Source: Bretschneidera sinensis | Lineage: Eukaryota; Streptophyta; Magnoliopsida; Brassicales; Akaniaceae | Assembly (NCBI GenBank): GCA_023935145.1 | Contig: CM043703.1 | Location: 21,501,227-21,565,226 of the forward strand | Length of the DNA stretch: 64,000 nt | Direction: 5' to 3' | Shown here: positions 36,526-45,325 of the stretch, in pieces | Numbering within the stretch: the first letter of the stretch is position 1 | How the letters are laid out: each line of letters begins with the position of its first letter | The notes under the pieces: generated by a model | Databases searched by the model: none | What the model saw: the letters and a program-made list of their open reading frames with translations, nothing else | What the model was told of the DNA's origin: nothing | Made by a program: the position numbers and the translations under genes

Positions 36526-36833
36526 CCTCATTTAAATCCCCATTTACAAAAGTAGTTTTTAGGTCCATTTGATGAATATATAAATTATAAATGGATTCTA
36601 AAACTATAAGGACTTTAATAGAAGTAATACGTGCAACTAGTGCATAAGTGTCAAAATAATCAATCCCTTCGTTTTGTCTAAAACCTTTAGCTACTAATCT
36701 CGCTTTGAAATTTTGAATAGTGCCATTAGTATTGTATTTCCTCTTAAACATCCACTTACACCCAATATGTTTTGATCATTTTGGTAAATCTACCAATACC
36801 CAAATATTGTTACCCATCATCGAATATGTCTCA
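35335..36833 (-). pseudogene. Old Copia reverse transcriptase / RNase H remnant
   Basis: Three frames in series. 36751-36260 carries KARLVAKGF, HQMDLKTTF and LVKSLYGLKQAPKQW (reverse transcriptase fingers and palm). 36279-36016 carries SYIFKIKDLGETDTILGIKI. 35985-35335 carries CTRPDISY and the RNase H region ending PLTKAFARDL. The catalytic YVDD is broken, reading YVDH before a frameshift. A (TA)n tract at 36481-36523 is inserted in the coding region and read as alternating Tyr-Ile. Inactive. Confidence 0.88.
36481..36523. repeat. (TA)n microsatellite inside reverse transcriptase
   Basis: Forty-three bases of alternating T and A within the old Copia reverse transcriptase frame, just after LNEEIY on the minus strand. 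It replaces the residues that normally follow and is likely a slippage expansion of a short TATA stretch. Confidence 0.9.
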
Positions 36834-36838
36834 TTAGT
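36834..36838. repeat. Left TSD (ttagt) of the young Copia
   Basis: TTAGT precedes the LTR start TGTTGGAAAT and is repeated at 42853-42857 after the other LTR. It shows a single integration event into the old Copia pol. Confidence 0.9.
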
Positions 36839-37673
36839 TGTTGGAAATCACCATGACAAGATGCCCAGGTGGTGATCTTCCAAACACCCAAGTCTTGAAT
36901 GACTTGTAGAAAGAATTTCAGCAATCGAACTCAAGAACAGAAAATCAAAGAAAGAAAGAAGACAAGTAATTTGTTGTCGAGGTTCGGCAATGTGCCTACG
37001 TCCCCGTGAGTTCCTCCGAACTCTCTGCACTATCTCAATGGTTCTTACAAAGTTACAGCAATCCCCTTCAAGAATCCAAGTTCTTGAAGAAACAAGAAGA
37101 GAAGGAAGAAGATGAGAACTCAACAATGTTCTCTAATCTAATCTATACTCTCTCTATCTAATTACAACCAGCCTCACTACAAGAGTCCCTCTTGTGTTTA
37201 GGTCTCTCTACACAATTCTCTCTTAGTGTTTACAATGATCTCACAATGTCACAAAACTCTCTTGTATGTGTGTTTTTGTATCTTGTATTATCTTATGAAA
37301 TGAGGCCTTGAGAACCCCTTTTATAGCCTCTTAATTTTTGGACATTCTTGTGAGTCATTATCCTCCCTTTGATCATGTTCTTCCTTTAATCTCAGCCCTA
37401 CATCACTCTCCAAGTGATGCTGTGTGTTTTGGTGTGGTGCTGTGTGCTGCGGCGTGACCTGATGCTGCAGCCACCTGATGCTGTGCGCACACCTCCTGCC
37501 TGTGGGCAGAAACTTCCATAGCAGTGTGCTTGACCTTCCTATGCTCAAAATTGAAGCACACAAATGTGTGCAACCTTATAACTTGCTGAACTTTGATATC
37601 CCACAATTGGTTTGGACATTAACCAATCTTAGACCATGTTTGGACATGTTTGAAACTTAGGCAAATAACAACA
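36839..37673 (-). repeat. 3' LTR of young Copia
   Basis: Starts TGTTGGAAATCACC and ends AACAACA on the plus strand. About 14 differences from the 5' LTR at 42018-42852. In element orientation it follows a purine-rich stretch (complement of 37674-37688). Confidence 0.92.
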
Positions 37674-37688
37674 ATCTCTACCTTTGTC
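37674..37688 (-). other. Polypurine tract of young Copia
   Basis: On the minus strand this reads GACAAAGGTAGAGAT directly before the 3' LTR, the place where plus-strand DNA synthesis is primed. The degraded relative at 62384-62398 has the same sequence. Confidence 0.7.
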
Positions 37689-37768
37689 TAAGTGTTCAAA
37701 ACAAAAAAAACAAAACCTGAACCATTGTGCAGAAAGTTTCGGGATCCAAACTCATATTGAGTTACCAA

Positions 37769-40354
37769 TTAACCCACTCTAATCCTAAGTAATTCAAGGC
37801 AATGATTGAACTTACTTAGAGGTAAGACTTTAGTACCCAAGTCAGCAGGATCTTCTTCCGTGGCAACCTTGTCCACATGGATGCATCCTTTCGTAACATT
37901 TTCTCGAATGAAATGATACCGAACATCCATGTGCTTTGTCCTCTCATGGAACACTGGATTTTTACACAAGTGCAAGGAACTTTGACTATCCGAAAATACC
38001 ACAACCTGCTCATCCAGTACCTTCAACTCTTCAGGCAACTCTTTGCACCACATAGCTTCCTTAATGGCCTCTGTAGCAGCTATGTACTCAGCCTCGGTTG
38101 TTGAGAGTGCTACCACTGGCTGCAACTGAGCCTTCCAGCTTACACAACATCCATTTAAGTTGAAGAAGTAGGAGGTAATCGATCTCCTTTTATCCCGGTC
38201 TGCTCCATAGTCCGAATCTGCAAACCCTTCAAGGCAGATTGCATTACCCCTCTTTTCATACACCAGCCCTACTTCTGGGCTTCCCTTCATATACCTTAGC
38301 AACCACTTCATCCCAATCCAATGCTCCTTTCCAGGATTACTCATAAACCTGCTGAGAACACTCATTGCATGAGCAATGTCCGGTCTAGTGCTCACTATAG
38401 TGTACATAACAGAACCAACAGCACTAGAGTAAGGGACTTTCTCCATTTCCTTCTTCTCCGCCTCCGATCTTGGACATTGATCGCTAGAAAATTTGAAATG
38501 ACCAGCAAGTGGAACCTTCACTGGTTTGCTATCTTCCATAGAGAATTTAGATATCATCTTCTCTATGTAGGAAGTTTGAGAGATCTTCAATCTGTTTCTC
38601 TCCCTTTCCCGGATGATAAACATCCCAAGGATCTTCTTTGCATGGCCAAGATCCTTCATCTCAAACTCTTCACTGAGTTGAGCTTTTAATTTCTTTATCC
38701 TCTCCATGCTGCTCCCAACCAGCAACATGTCATCAACATAGATGAGGATGATCACCATCTCCTCAATCTTCTGCCCCTTATAGTACAAGCAAGAATCATA
38801 GCAGCTCTTCATGAAACCCAAGCTGATTACAAAGGAATCAAACCTCTTGTTCCACTGCCAAGGTGATTGCTTCAGGCCATAGAGAGACTTCTTCAATTTG
38901 CACACTAGCTCTCCCTGCCTTCCTTCCTCATAGCCTTCGGGTTGCCTCATGAAAATGGTCTCATCGAGCTCTCCATGCAAGAATGTAGTCTTCACATCCA
39001 TTTGCTCGATTTCCCAATTAAATTGGACCACTAATGCTAACATCATCCGTATTGTCTTGTACTTCACAATCGGTGAGAAGATTTCGGTGAAATCTATGCC
39101 TTCTTTTTGTGTGAACCCCTTTGCCACCAGCCTGGCCTCATATCGGACTTCATCCCCCGGAGTATTCCCTTCTTTGATCTTGTAGAGCCACCTACAATCC
39201 ACCACTCTCTGTTTTTCTGGTTTTGGCATCAGCTCCCAAGAGTTGTTCTTCATCAAAGAATCCATTTCTTCCTCCATAGCCAGCTGCCACTTTGATGAAT
39301 CCTTACACTCCATGGCATCCGTGTAAGTTTCTGGTTCAGCCATCCCTCCTTCTATCCAAGGAGCTGCTGCATCTACAGCATTTGCAAACCTATATCTCAA
39401 GGGTGGTCTAACCACTCTTCTTTCCCGGTCTCTTATGAGCTGGTAGTTATTTACTGCATCAACTACTTCTTGTTCAGCCTCTTCTTGAGTTTCTTGAGCT
39501 TCTTGGCCTTCTTCCAAGGGCTCTACCTGGTCCGAACCCTCTTGCCTCCTCTGCTCTACCTGAACCGAGTGCTCTTTGATGTGATGCTCAACAATTTCGG
39601 AATTGGTTTGCTCACTAGCCCCTGCAGGGTTAGTTTTCTCCAAGTAGGGAAATAATAATTCATTAAAGACAACATCCCTACTTATAATCAGTTTCATGCC
39701 CTTCTTTTCTAAGGACCACAACCTATATCCCTTAACCCCATCACCATATCCTAGAAATACACATTTTCTAGACCTAGGGTCAAGTTTATCCTCCTTTTGG
39801 TGTGCATATGCTGTACATCCAAAAGTCCTAAGGTTGCTTAATTCAAGGGGTTTTCCACTCCACATCTCCATGGGAGTCTTGAGCTCTATTGCTCTAGAGG
39901 GTGATCTATTCACCAAGTATGCAGCTGTAGCTACAGCTTCTCCCCAAAAATATTTTGGTAACCCGGATCCTATTAGCATGCACCTAACTTTTTCCATAAG
40001 GGTTTGATTCATTCTTTCAGCAACTCCATTTTGCTGGGGTGTTTTTGCAACCGTTCTATGTCTTAGAATGCCATTTAATTCACAGAATTTATCAAAATCT
40101 TTGTTGCAAAATTCTAAGCCATTATCGGTTCTTAAAGCTTTAACTACCCTACCAGTTTGGGTTTCCAACAATTTCTTCCACACAACAAATTTATTCAAGG
40201 CATCTGATTTATTCCTAAGCAAATAAATCCACACTCTTCTTGAATAATCATCAATTAAAGACAGAAAGTAAAAGTTACCTCCCTGTGTTGGTGTTCTTGC
40301 TGGTCCCCAAAGGTCCGAATGAATGTAATCAAGAATCCCCTTAGACTTGTGCAC
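37769..40354 (-). CDS. Copia integrase / reverse transcriptase / RNase H
   Basis: 861 codons without interruption. Integrase core with D14 (HSDLWGP), D77 (RTDNG) and E113 (NGVAERMN), the DD35E spacing. Then LGYGDGVKGYRLW, an acidic linker (about 250-300), and reverse transcriptase from about 345 with ARLVAKGF, QMDVKTTFLHG, LYGLKQSPWQW and the catalytic YVDD at 539-542. The RNase H region from about 690 has ADSDYGAD and STTEAEYIAATEA, ending near DLGTKVLPLSKF. The chosen Met is only the first in the frame. The true reading enters from the gag frame, which is out of phase here because of an 11-base deletion near 40448. Confidence 0.93.
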   Translation of the reverse strand: MHKSKGILDYIHSDLWGPARTPTQGGNFYFLSLIDDYSRRVWIYLLRNKSDALNKFVVWKKLLETQTGRVVKALRTDNGLEFCNKDFDKFCELNGILRHRTVAKTPQQNGVAERMNQTLMEKVRCMLIGSGLPKYFWGEAVATAAYLVNRSPSRAIELKTPMEMWSGKPLELSNLRTFGCTAYAHQKEDKLDPRSRKCVFLGYGDGVKGYRLWSLEKKGMKLIISRDVVFNELLFPYLEKTNPAGASEQTNSEIVEHHIKEHSVQVEQRRQEGSDQVEPLEEGQEAQETQEEAEQEVVDAVNNYQLIRDRERRVVRPPLRYRFANAVDAAAPWIEGGMAEPETYTDAMECKDSSKWQLAMEEEMDSLMKNNSWELMPKPEKQRVVDCRWLYKIKEGNTPGDEVRYEARLVAKGFTQKEGIDFTEIFSPIVKYKTIRMMLALVVQFNWEIEQMDVKTTFLHGELDETIFMRQPEGYEEGRQGELVCKLKKSLYGLKQSPWQWNKRFDSFVISLGFMKSCYDSCLYYKGQKIEEMVIILIYVDDMLLVGSSMERIKKLKAQLSEEFEMKDLGHAKKILGMFIIRERERNRLKISQTSYIEKMISKFSMEDSKPVKVPLAGHFKFSSDQCPRSEAEKKEMEKVPYSSAVGSVMYTIVSTRPDIAHAMSVLSRFMSNPGKEHWIGMKWLLRYMKGSPEVGLVYEKRGNAICLEGFADSDYGADRDKRRSITSYFFNLNGCCVSWKAQLQPVVALSTTEAEYIAATEAIKEAMWCKELPEELKVLDEQVVVFSDSQSSLHLCKNPVFHERTKHMDVRYHFIRENVTKGCIHVDKVATEEDPADLGTKVLPLSKFNHCLELLRIRVG

Positions 40355-40427
40355 TCCGGTGTTAAAGCTGACCCGGTGTTGCTTCCCAAGAATGCAACTC
40401 TCACAGAAATCCAGTTTTTCTACTTTG

Positions 40428-41777
40428 TCACCACCAAGTAGACCTTCCTTGCAGGCCTTTTTCGCTCATGTGTCCCAAGCGAGTGTGCCAAAGGGTTGCC
40501 TTATCCAGCTCAGCCATCAAGCTTGCTGCTTGATCATTGGTTTCTGTTTCTCCGATCATCTCATAAAGTCCATCATTTCTTGCTGCCTTGATCACTACCA
40601 AAGATCCCTTGGCCACCTTGATCTTTCCTCCCTCTAATTTGCATGTGTACCCTATGGAGTCCAGCTGTCCCAATGAGATCAAGTTCCTCTTCAAGTCTGG
40701 AAGATATCTTACATTTCGCAGCAGCCTTATGACTCCATCAAACATCCTCAATTGGATGTCTCCAATCCCTCTCACTTGGCAAGAATTGTCATTCCCCAAG
40801 AAGACTCTTCCCTCATTGATCTCCTTGAAATTCTTGAACCATTCTTTGTGAGGGCACATATGATAGGTGTACCCGGAGTCAAGAATCCACTTTCTGTTGC
40901 CTTGCCTCCTGCTCACATTTGAGCATGCAACAAGAACATCATCTTGCTGTTCTCCTTTGGCAACCGAAGCCTCTCCATTGTTGGTATGACTTCTCCTCTC
41001 ATCCCATATCCTCTTCTTGCAATATTTCTTGAAATGGCCCTCCTTGTTGCAGTAGAAGCATCTCTTTCCTCCTCCATATCTTGTCTTGGAGTGAGATCTC
41101 CCATGGCTTTGCCCTCTACCTCTTGATTTCTCCCGGTAGCTGCCATAAGTGCTACTGCCATTCCGAGCTGCTGGCCTTCCTCTTACGAACAGCCCTTCAC
41201 CACTTGATGTCTCCTTCATCTTGGCTTTGAAATCATGTGCCCTTATGGCATTGATCACAATCTCCTTTGTCAAAGAATCCCTTCCATACTCAATTGCATT
41301 AATCAAATTATCAAAGCAATCTGGAAGTGAATTTAATAAAATGACAGCCAATTGTTCATCCGGAAAAGTAATGCTACAGCTATTCAAATCTTGAACTAGC
41401 TTGTTAAAGACATCAAGATTATCTTGCAACTCCTTACTAGGGTCCATTTTAAAAGCAAAGATTCTTTTAAGAAGATAAATTTTGTGAGGAAGAGTTTTGG
41501 TAAGAAACAACTTATCTAGTTTCTTCCATATGACAGCCGGATCCTCCGAGTCTCCGCACTCCCTTGTGATACTATCCGACATGTGCAAGAAAATGGTGCT
41601 GTAGGCCATCTTCTTCATCTCGGTCCGCTGGTCCTCCGTGACACTTGCTGGAAAAGCATCATCTTCTCCAATAGCCAAGTCCACTTTCTGCTGCATTAGA
41701 ACTGCCTTGATCTTTCGCTTCCATAGGGTAAAGTCCCCCTTTCCATCAAACTTCTCCACACAGAAATTTGAAGCCAT
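40428..41777 (-). CDS. Copia gag / protease / pre-integrase frame
   Basis: 449 codons. N-terminal gag of the UBN2 type (about 1-190), a basic RGRGQSHGRS stretch, a CCHC zinc knuckle at 240-253 (CFYCNKEGHFKKYC), an aspartic protease with WILDSG (Asp at 300), then the pre-integrase region WHTRLGHMSEKGLQ near the end. Relative to the second Copia (60280), 11 bases are missing after GLQ between two GCAA repeats. The frame ends prematurely, and the integrase continues in another frame. Start ATG is the first after the primer site and matches the start at 59020. Confidence 0.92.
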   Translation of the reverse strand: MASNFCVEKFDGKGDFTLWKRKIKAVLMQQKVDLAIGEDDAFPASVTEDQRTEMKKMAYSTIFLHMSDSITRECGDSEDPAVIWKKLDKLFLTKTLPHKIYLLKRIFAFKMDPSKELQDNLDVFNKLVQDLNSCSITFPDEQLAVILLNSLPDCFDNLINAIEYGRDSLTKEIVINAIRAHDFKAKMKETSSGEGLFVRGRPAARNGSSTYGSYREKSRGRGQSHGRSHSKTRYGGGKRCFYCNKEGHFKKYCKKRIWDERRSHTNNGEASVAKGEQQDDVLVACSNVSRRQGNRKWILDSGYTYHMCPHKEWFKNFKEINEGRVFLGNDNSCQVRGIGDIQLRMFDGVIRLLRNVRYLPDLKRNLISLGQLDSIGYTCKLEGGKIKVAKGSLVVIKAARNDGLYEMIGETETNDQAASLMAELDKATLWHTRLGHMSEKGLQGRSTWW

Positions 41778-42004
41778 CTTTTGCGGACAAGATCCCAGAT
41801 TTGTGCACTAACCACAACTACTTTCTTTAACCTCAAGAACACAGATCGAAGATGGATCTTTAACACCGTTCTTGAATCAACCTTCAAGAACACGACCGAA
41901 TCTTGATCTTTAACCGTTCTTGATTCACCCAAGAAGTTTGATCTTTGATTCTTGGAGTCTTGGCTCCGTACCTTTTGCTTCTTGTTCCGATAACCAGCTG
42001 TTGT
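41778..42004 (-). other. Untranslated leader of young Copia
   Basis: 227 bases between the primer site and the gag start. It contains repeats of TCAAGAACGGT-type sequence on the minus strand and matches 58793-59019 in the second Copia. It probably holds packaging signals, but nothing in the sequence proves it. Confidence 0.6.
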
Positions 42005-42016
42005 GCTCTGATACCA
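42005..42016 (-). other. Primer binding site (initiator-Met tRNA) of young Copia
   Basis: On the minus strand TGGTATCAGAGC, one base after the 5' LTR. It is complementary to the 3' end of plant initiator-Met tRNA, the usual primer for Copia reverse transcription. Confidence 0.92.
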
Positions 42017-42017
42017 C

Positions 42018-42852
42018 TGTTGGAAATCACCTTGACAAGATGCCCAGGTGGTGATCTTCCAAGCACCCAAGTCTTGAATGACTTGTAGAAAGAATTTCAG
42101 CAATCGAACTCAAGAACAGAAAATCAAAGAAAGAAAGAAGACAAGTAATTTGTTGTTGAGGTTCGGTAATGTGCCTACGTCCCCGTGAGTTCCTCCGAAC
42201 TCTCTGCACTATCTCAATGGTTCTTACAAAGTTACAGCAATCCCCTTCAAGAATCCAAGTTCTTGAAGAAACAAGAAGAGAAGGAAGAAGATGAGAACTC
42301 AACAATGTTCTCTAATCTAATCTATACTCTCTCTATCTAATTACAACCAGCCTCACTACAAGAGTCCCTCTTGTGTTTAGGTCTCTCTACACAATTTTCT
42401 CTTAGTGTTTACAATGATCTCACAATGTCATAAAACTCTCTTGTATGTGTGTTTTTGTATCTTGTATTATCTTATGAAATGAGGCCTTGAGAACCCCTTT
42501 TATAGCCTCTTAATTCTTGGACATTCTTGTGAGTCATTATCCTCCCTTTGATCATGTTCTTCCTTTAATCTCAGCCCTACATCACTCTCCAAGTGATGCT
42601 GTGTGTTTTGGTGTGGTGTTGTGTGCTACGGCGTGACCTGATGCTGCAGCCACCTGATGCTGTGCGCACACCTCCTGCCTGTGGGCAGAAACTTCCACAG
42701 CAGTGTACCTGACCTTCCTATGCTCAAAATTGAAGCACACACATGTGTGCAACATTATAACTTGCTGAACTTTGATATCCCACAATTGGTTTGGACATTA
42801 ACCAATCTTAGACCATGTTTGGACATGTTTGAAACTTAGGCAAATAACAACA
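42018..42852 (-). repeat. 5' LTR of young Copia
   Basis: 835 bases, TGTTGGAAATCACC to AACAACA on the plus strand, followed by TSD ttagt (42853-42857). On the minus strand it carries a TATA box (see 42498-42504) that would drive the genomic transcript. Confidence 0.92.
42498..42504 (-). promoter_or_regulatory. TATA box in young Copia 5' LTR
   Basis: TATAAAA followed by GGGG on the minus strand, preceded by AATTAAGAGGC. The same position is TATAAAAAGG in the second Copia (58301-58310). It is the likely core promoter of the element. Confidence 0.6.
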
Positions 42853-42857
42853 TTAGT

Positions 42858-45323
42858 AATAGCTTCTTTCTAAAAAGAATCACCTCTTAAAGCCATAGCT
42901 TCCTTAAAAATTGTAGGATCATCTTCTAGGTTAAACACAATAGGTATTTTATTGAATACAATAATATTTTGTTCACCTTCAACCAGAAATAGCAACGATT
43001 GAGAAGAAATGAAATCAAGATCTAAAGTCTTCTCTTTTCTTGCCCTAATACTTTGTCTAGGTTCAACAATACTTTCAGGAACATTAGTTTTTCAATCATT
43101 AATTTCTGGTCTTAATCCTCTATTGGACTTATCTTTTTGAGACTCTTCTCCTATAATCTCAAAATCAGTAGAAAAATTATTTTCAAAGAATTCTACATCT
43201 GGTGACTCAATAATAACATTAGGCTCTAAATCAGGTAGTCTATCGGCCTTGCTATTTCGTATATCCAACAAATACACATTTAGTAGCTCTAGGTTCTAAT
43301 TTTGTTCTTTTAGGATATGAAATTCTACAATATGCTAAACACCTCCACACTTTAAAATAATTTAAGTTAGGTTTTCTACCGTTCCAGATTTCATAAGGAC
43401 TAAATTTTGTTTTATTTCCTGAAATCCTATTATGAATATGGGAAGCAGTAAAAAGTTCTTTACCCCATAAGTTTAAAGGTAATTTAGCATTAACTAGCAT
43501 GCAATTTACAATTTCAACTACAGAATGATTTTTCCTTTCAGCCAAACCATTATGCTGTGGTGTGTAAGGTGCAGTGCATTGATGTATTATGCCATGCTCT
43601 TCATAGAATTGATCAAAATCATTTAAGAAATATTCACCACCTCTATTAGAACGTAGAATTTTAATCTTTTTATCAAGTTTATTTTCTACTTCTGATTTAT
43701 ATTTCTTAAAAATGTCAAAAGTTTCATCTTTGGATCTTAATAAGTAAACATATAAAAATCTACTTGCATCATCCACAAAAGTAATAAAATATATTTTTCC
43801 GCCTCTTGTTAACATACCGTTTAATTCACATAATTCAGAATGTATTAAACTTAAAATTTTTGAATCTCTTTGTACCTTAGGAAAAGGTTTCTTTACCATT
43901 TTAGATTGAACACATATTTCACATTTACCTAAGTCATCATTTCCAATATTTATTAATTCTAACTTATGCAAGCTCTTTAAATAATCTATGAGCTAAACGA
44001 CTTTGCCATAAAAAAGATGACTCAACAATATAAGTAGAAACTGTGGCCTTATTATTATTATTAATTCTCAGCTTTTACATACCATTACAAGAATATCTTT
44101 TTCCGACAAACATGCCATTCTTTTTTACCTTGCCAGACTCAACAGAAACTCGAAATCCTTTTTTATCTAAAAGATCTACATAAATTAAATTCTTTCGAAT
44201 CTTTGGTACATGGAGAATATTAAGAAGATTCAGGCGTTTTCCTGATGTGAAGTCAATCTCGACTATTTCTTTGCCATAAACTTTGATTCTGGCAGTGTTT
44301 CACATTTGTACGTCTTGTCCATTAATCACTTCCTCGAGTGTCTTGAACATTCCTTTGTCATTGCACTCGTGGACAGTAGCACCAGAATCTAACCACCATT
44401 TTGATACATCATTTTCCATATTAACCTCAGAGATCATAGTCACAAGGCTCAGATCGGTGATCATTGCTACAAGGTTCTTTTCAACCATGTTTGCCTTACT
44501 GATATCTGTACTCTTGCGAAATTTGCATTAATGAGAATAATGTCCAGGTTTATCATACACACGGCATTTCCCTTTCTTAAATTTTCCTCTAGTCTTCTTA
44601 AATTTTAATCCAGTTTTCACTTGTAAAGCATGCTTTTTAGTTTTGTTTGCCTGCACATGATGCACTTTAGGAACATTTTGAACATCGCTACTTTTGTCAC
44701 GTAAACGTGACTGTTCTTCAATAAGAAAATGTTTTTGAATTTGTTCTAAAGTGTAGCCCTCAGATTGTGCAACAATCTTTTTCCATAATCCTTCCAAGAA
44801 GGGGGAAGTTTAGCTATAATAGCCCCTACTTGGAATGATCCAGGTAAAACAATTTTTAAAGCTCGGAGTTTATTGAAAATAACTTGTAATTCATGTACTT
44901 GTTCTAAGACAGGTTTATTGTCAAACATTTTGAGTATTTGGAAACTAAATACTTATGTGTACCTTCTTCCTCCGCTTTGTATTCAAGAGCATCCAAATAT
45001 CACGAGTTGATTTGATGTCTATGAATAGGTCGTACAAGCAGTCGGATAATGTGTTCAGAATATACCCACGACACAGCAACTCGTCCTCCTCTCTTTTCTT
45101 TCTTTCTTTCTGTAGTTGTTCGACCACTACTATTTGAGGTTGCTCTCCTTCCTTAGGTATTGGATCATCAAGAATGGGCTGCAAATTCAAATCAAATATA
45201 TAGGAAATTTTCCACAGTAAGCAAGAACATAATCTTGTCTTGCCATCGGCTGAAATTATATCCATCAAATTGATCTAGCTTGACAAAGTCTTCATTCATC
45301 ACCTTGAATGATTCCGTCTCCAT
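42858..45323 (-). pseudogene. Old Copia gag / protease / integrase remnant
   Basis: From the ATG at 45323 leftwards: a gag N-terminus with KLDQFDGYNF (about 45280), gag middle pieces at 45268-44945 and 44928-44746, and a zinc-knuckle remnant that is incomplete (CRVYDKPGHYSH, about 44540). Protease WWLDSGATVH lies at 44488-44300, and integrase at 43971-43252 with CEICVQSK, HSELCE (catalytic Asp to Glu), LRSNRGGEY (Asp to Asn) and an intact NGLAERKN Glu. Then a linker lies at 43277-43092, cut by the young Copia at 42853. Frameshifts and the two changed catalytic residues make it inactive. Confidence 0.87.
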
Positions 45324-45325
45324 TT

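Larger units (their letters stand above)
36839..42852 (-). mobile_element. Young Copia retrotransposon (Tork/Tnt1-like), nearly intact
   Basis: 6014 bases bounded by two 835-base LTRs (TGTTGG...CAACA) and the TSD ttagt. On the minus strand: 5' LTR 42852-42018, initiator-Met primer site 42016-42005, gag/protease frame 41777-40428, integrase-reverse transcriptase-RNase H frame 40354-37769, purine-rich tract before the 3' LTR at 37673-36839. By eye the LTRs differ at about 14 positions (about 1.7%), so the insertion is recent. The one obvious lesion is an 11-base deletion between the two frames. Confidence 0.93.

Noticed and set aside
38321..40637. Open frames on the plus strand across the young Copia
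   Set aside because: They are shadows of the long minus-strand gag and pol frames.
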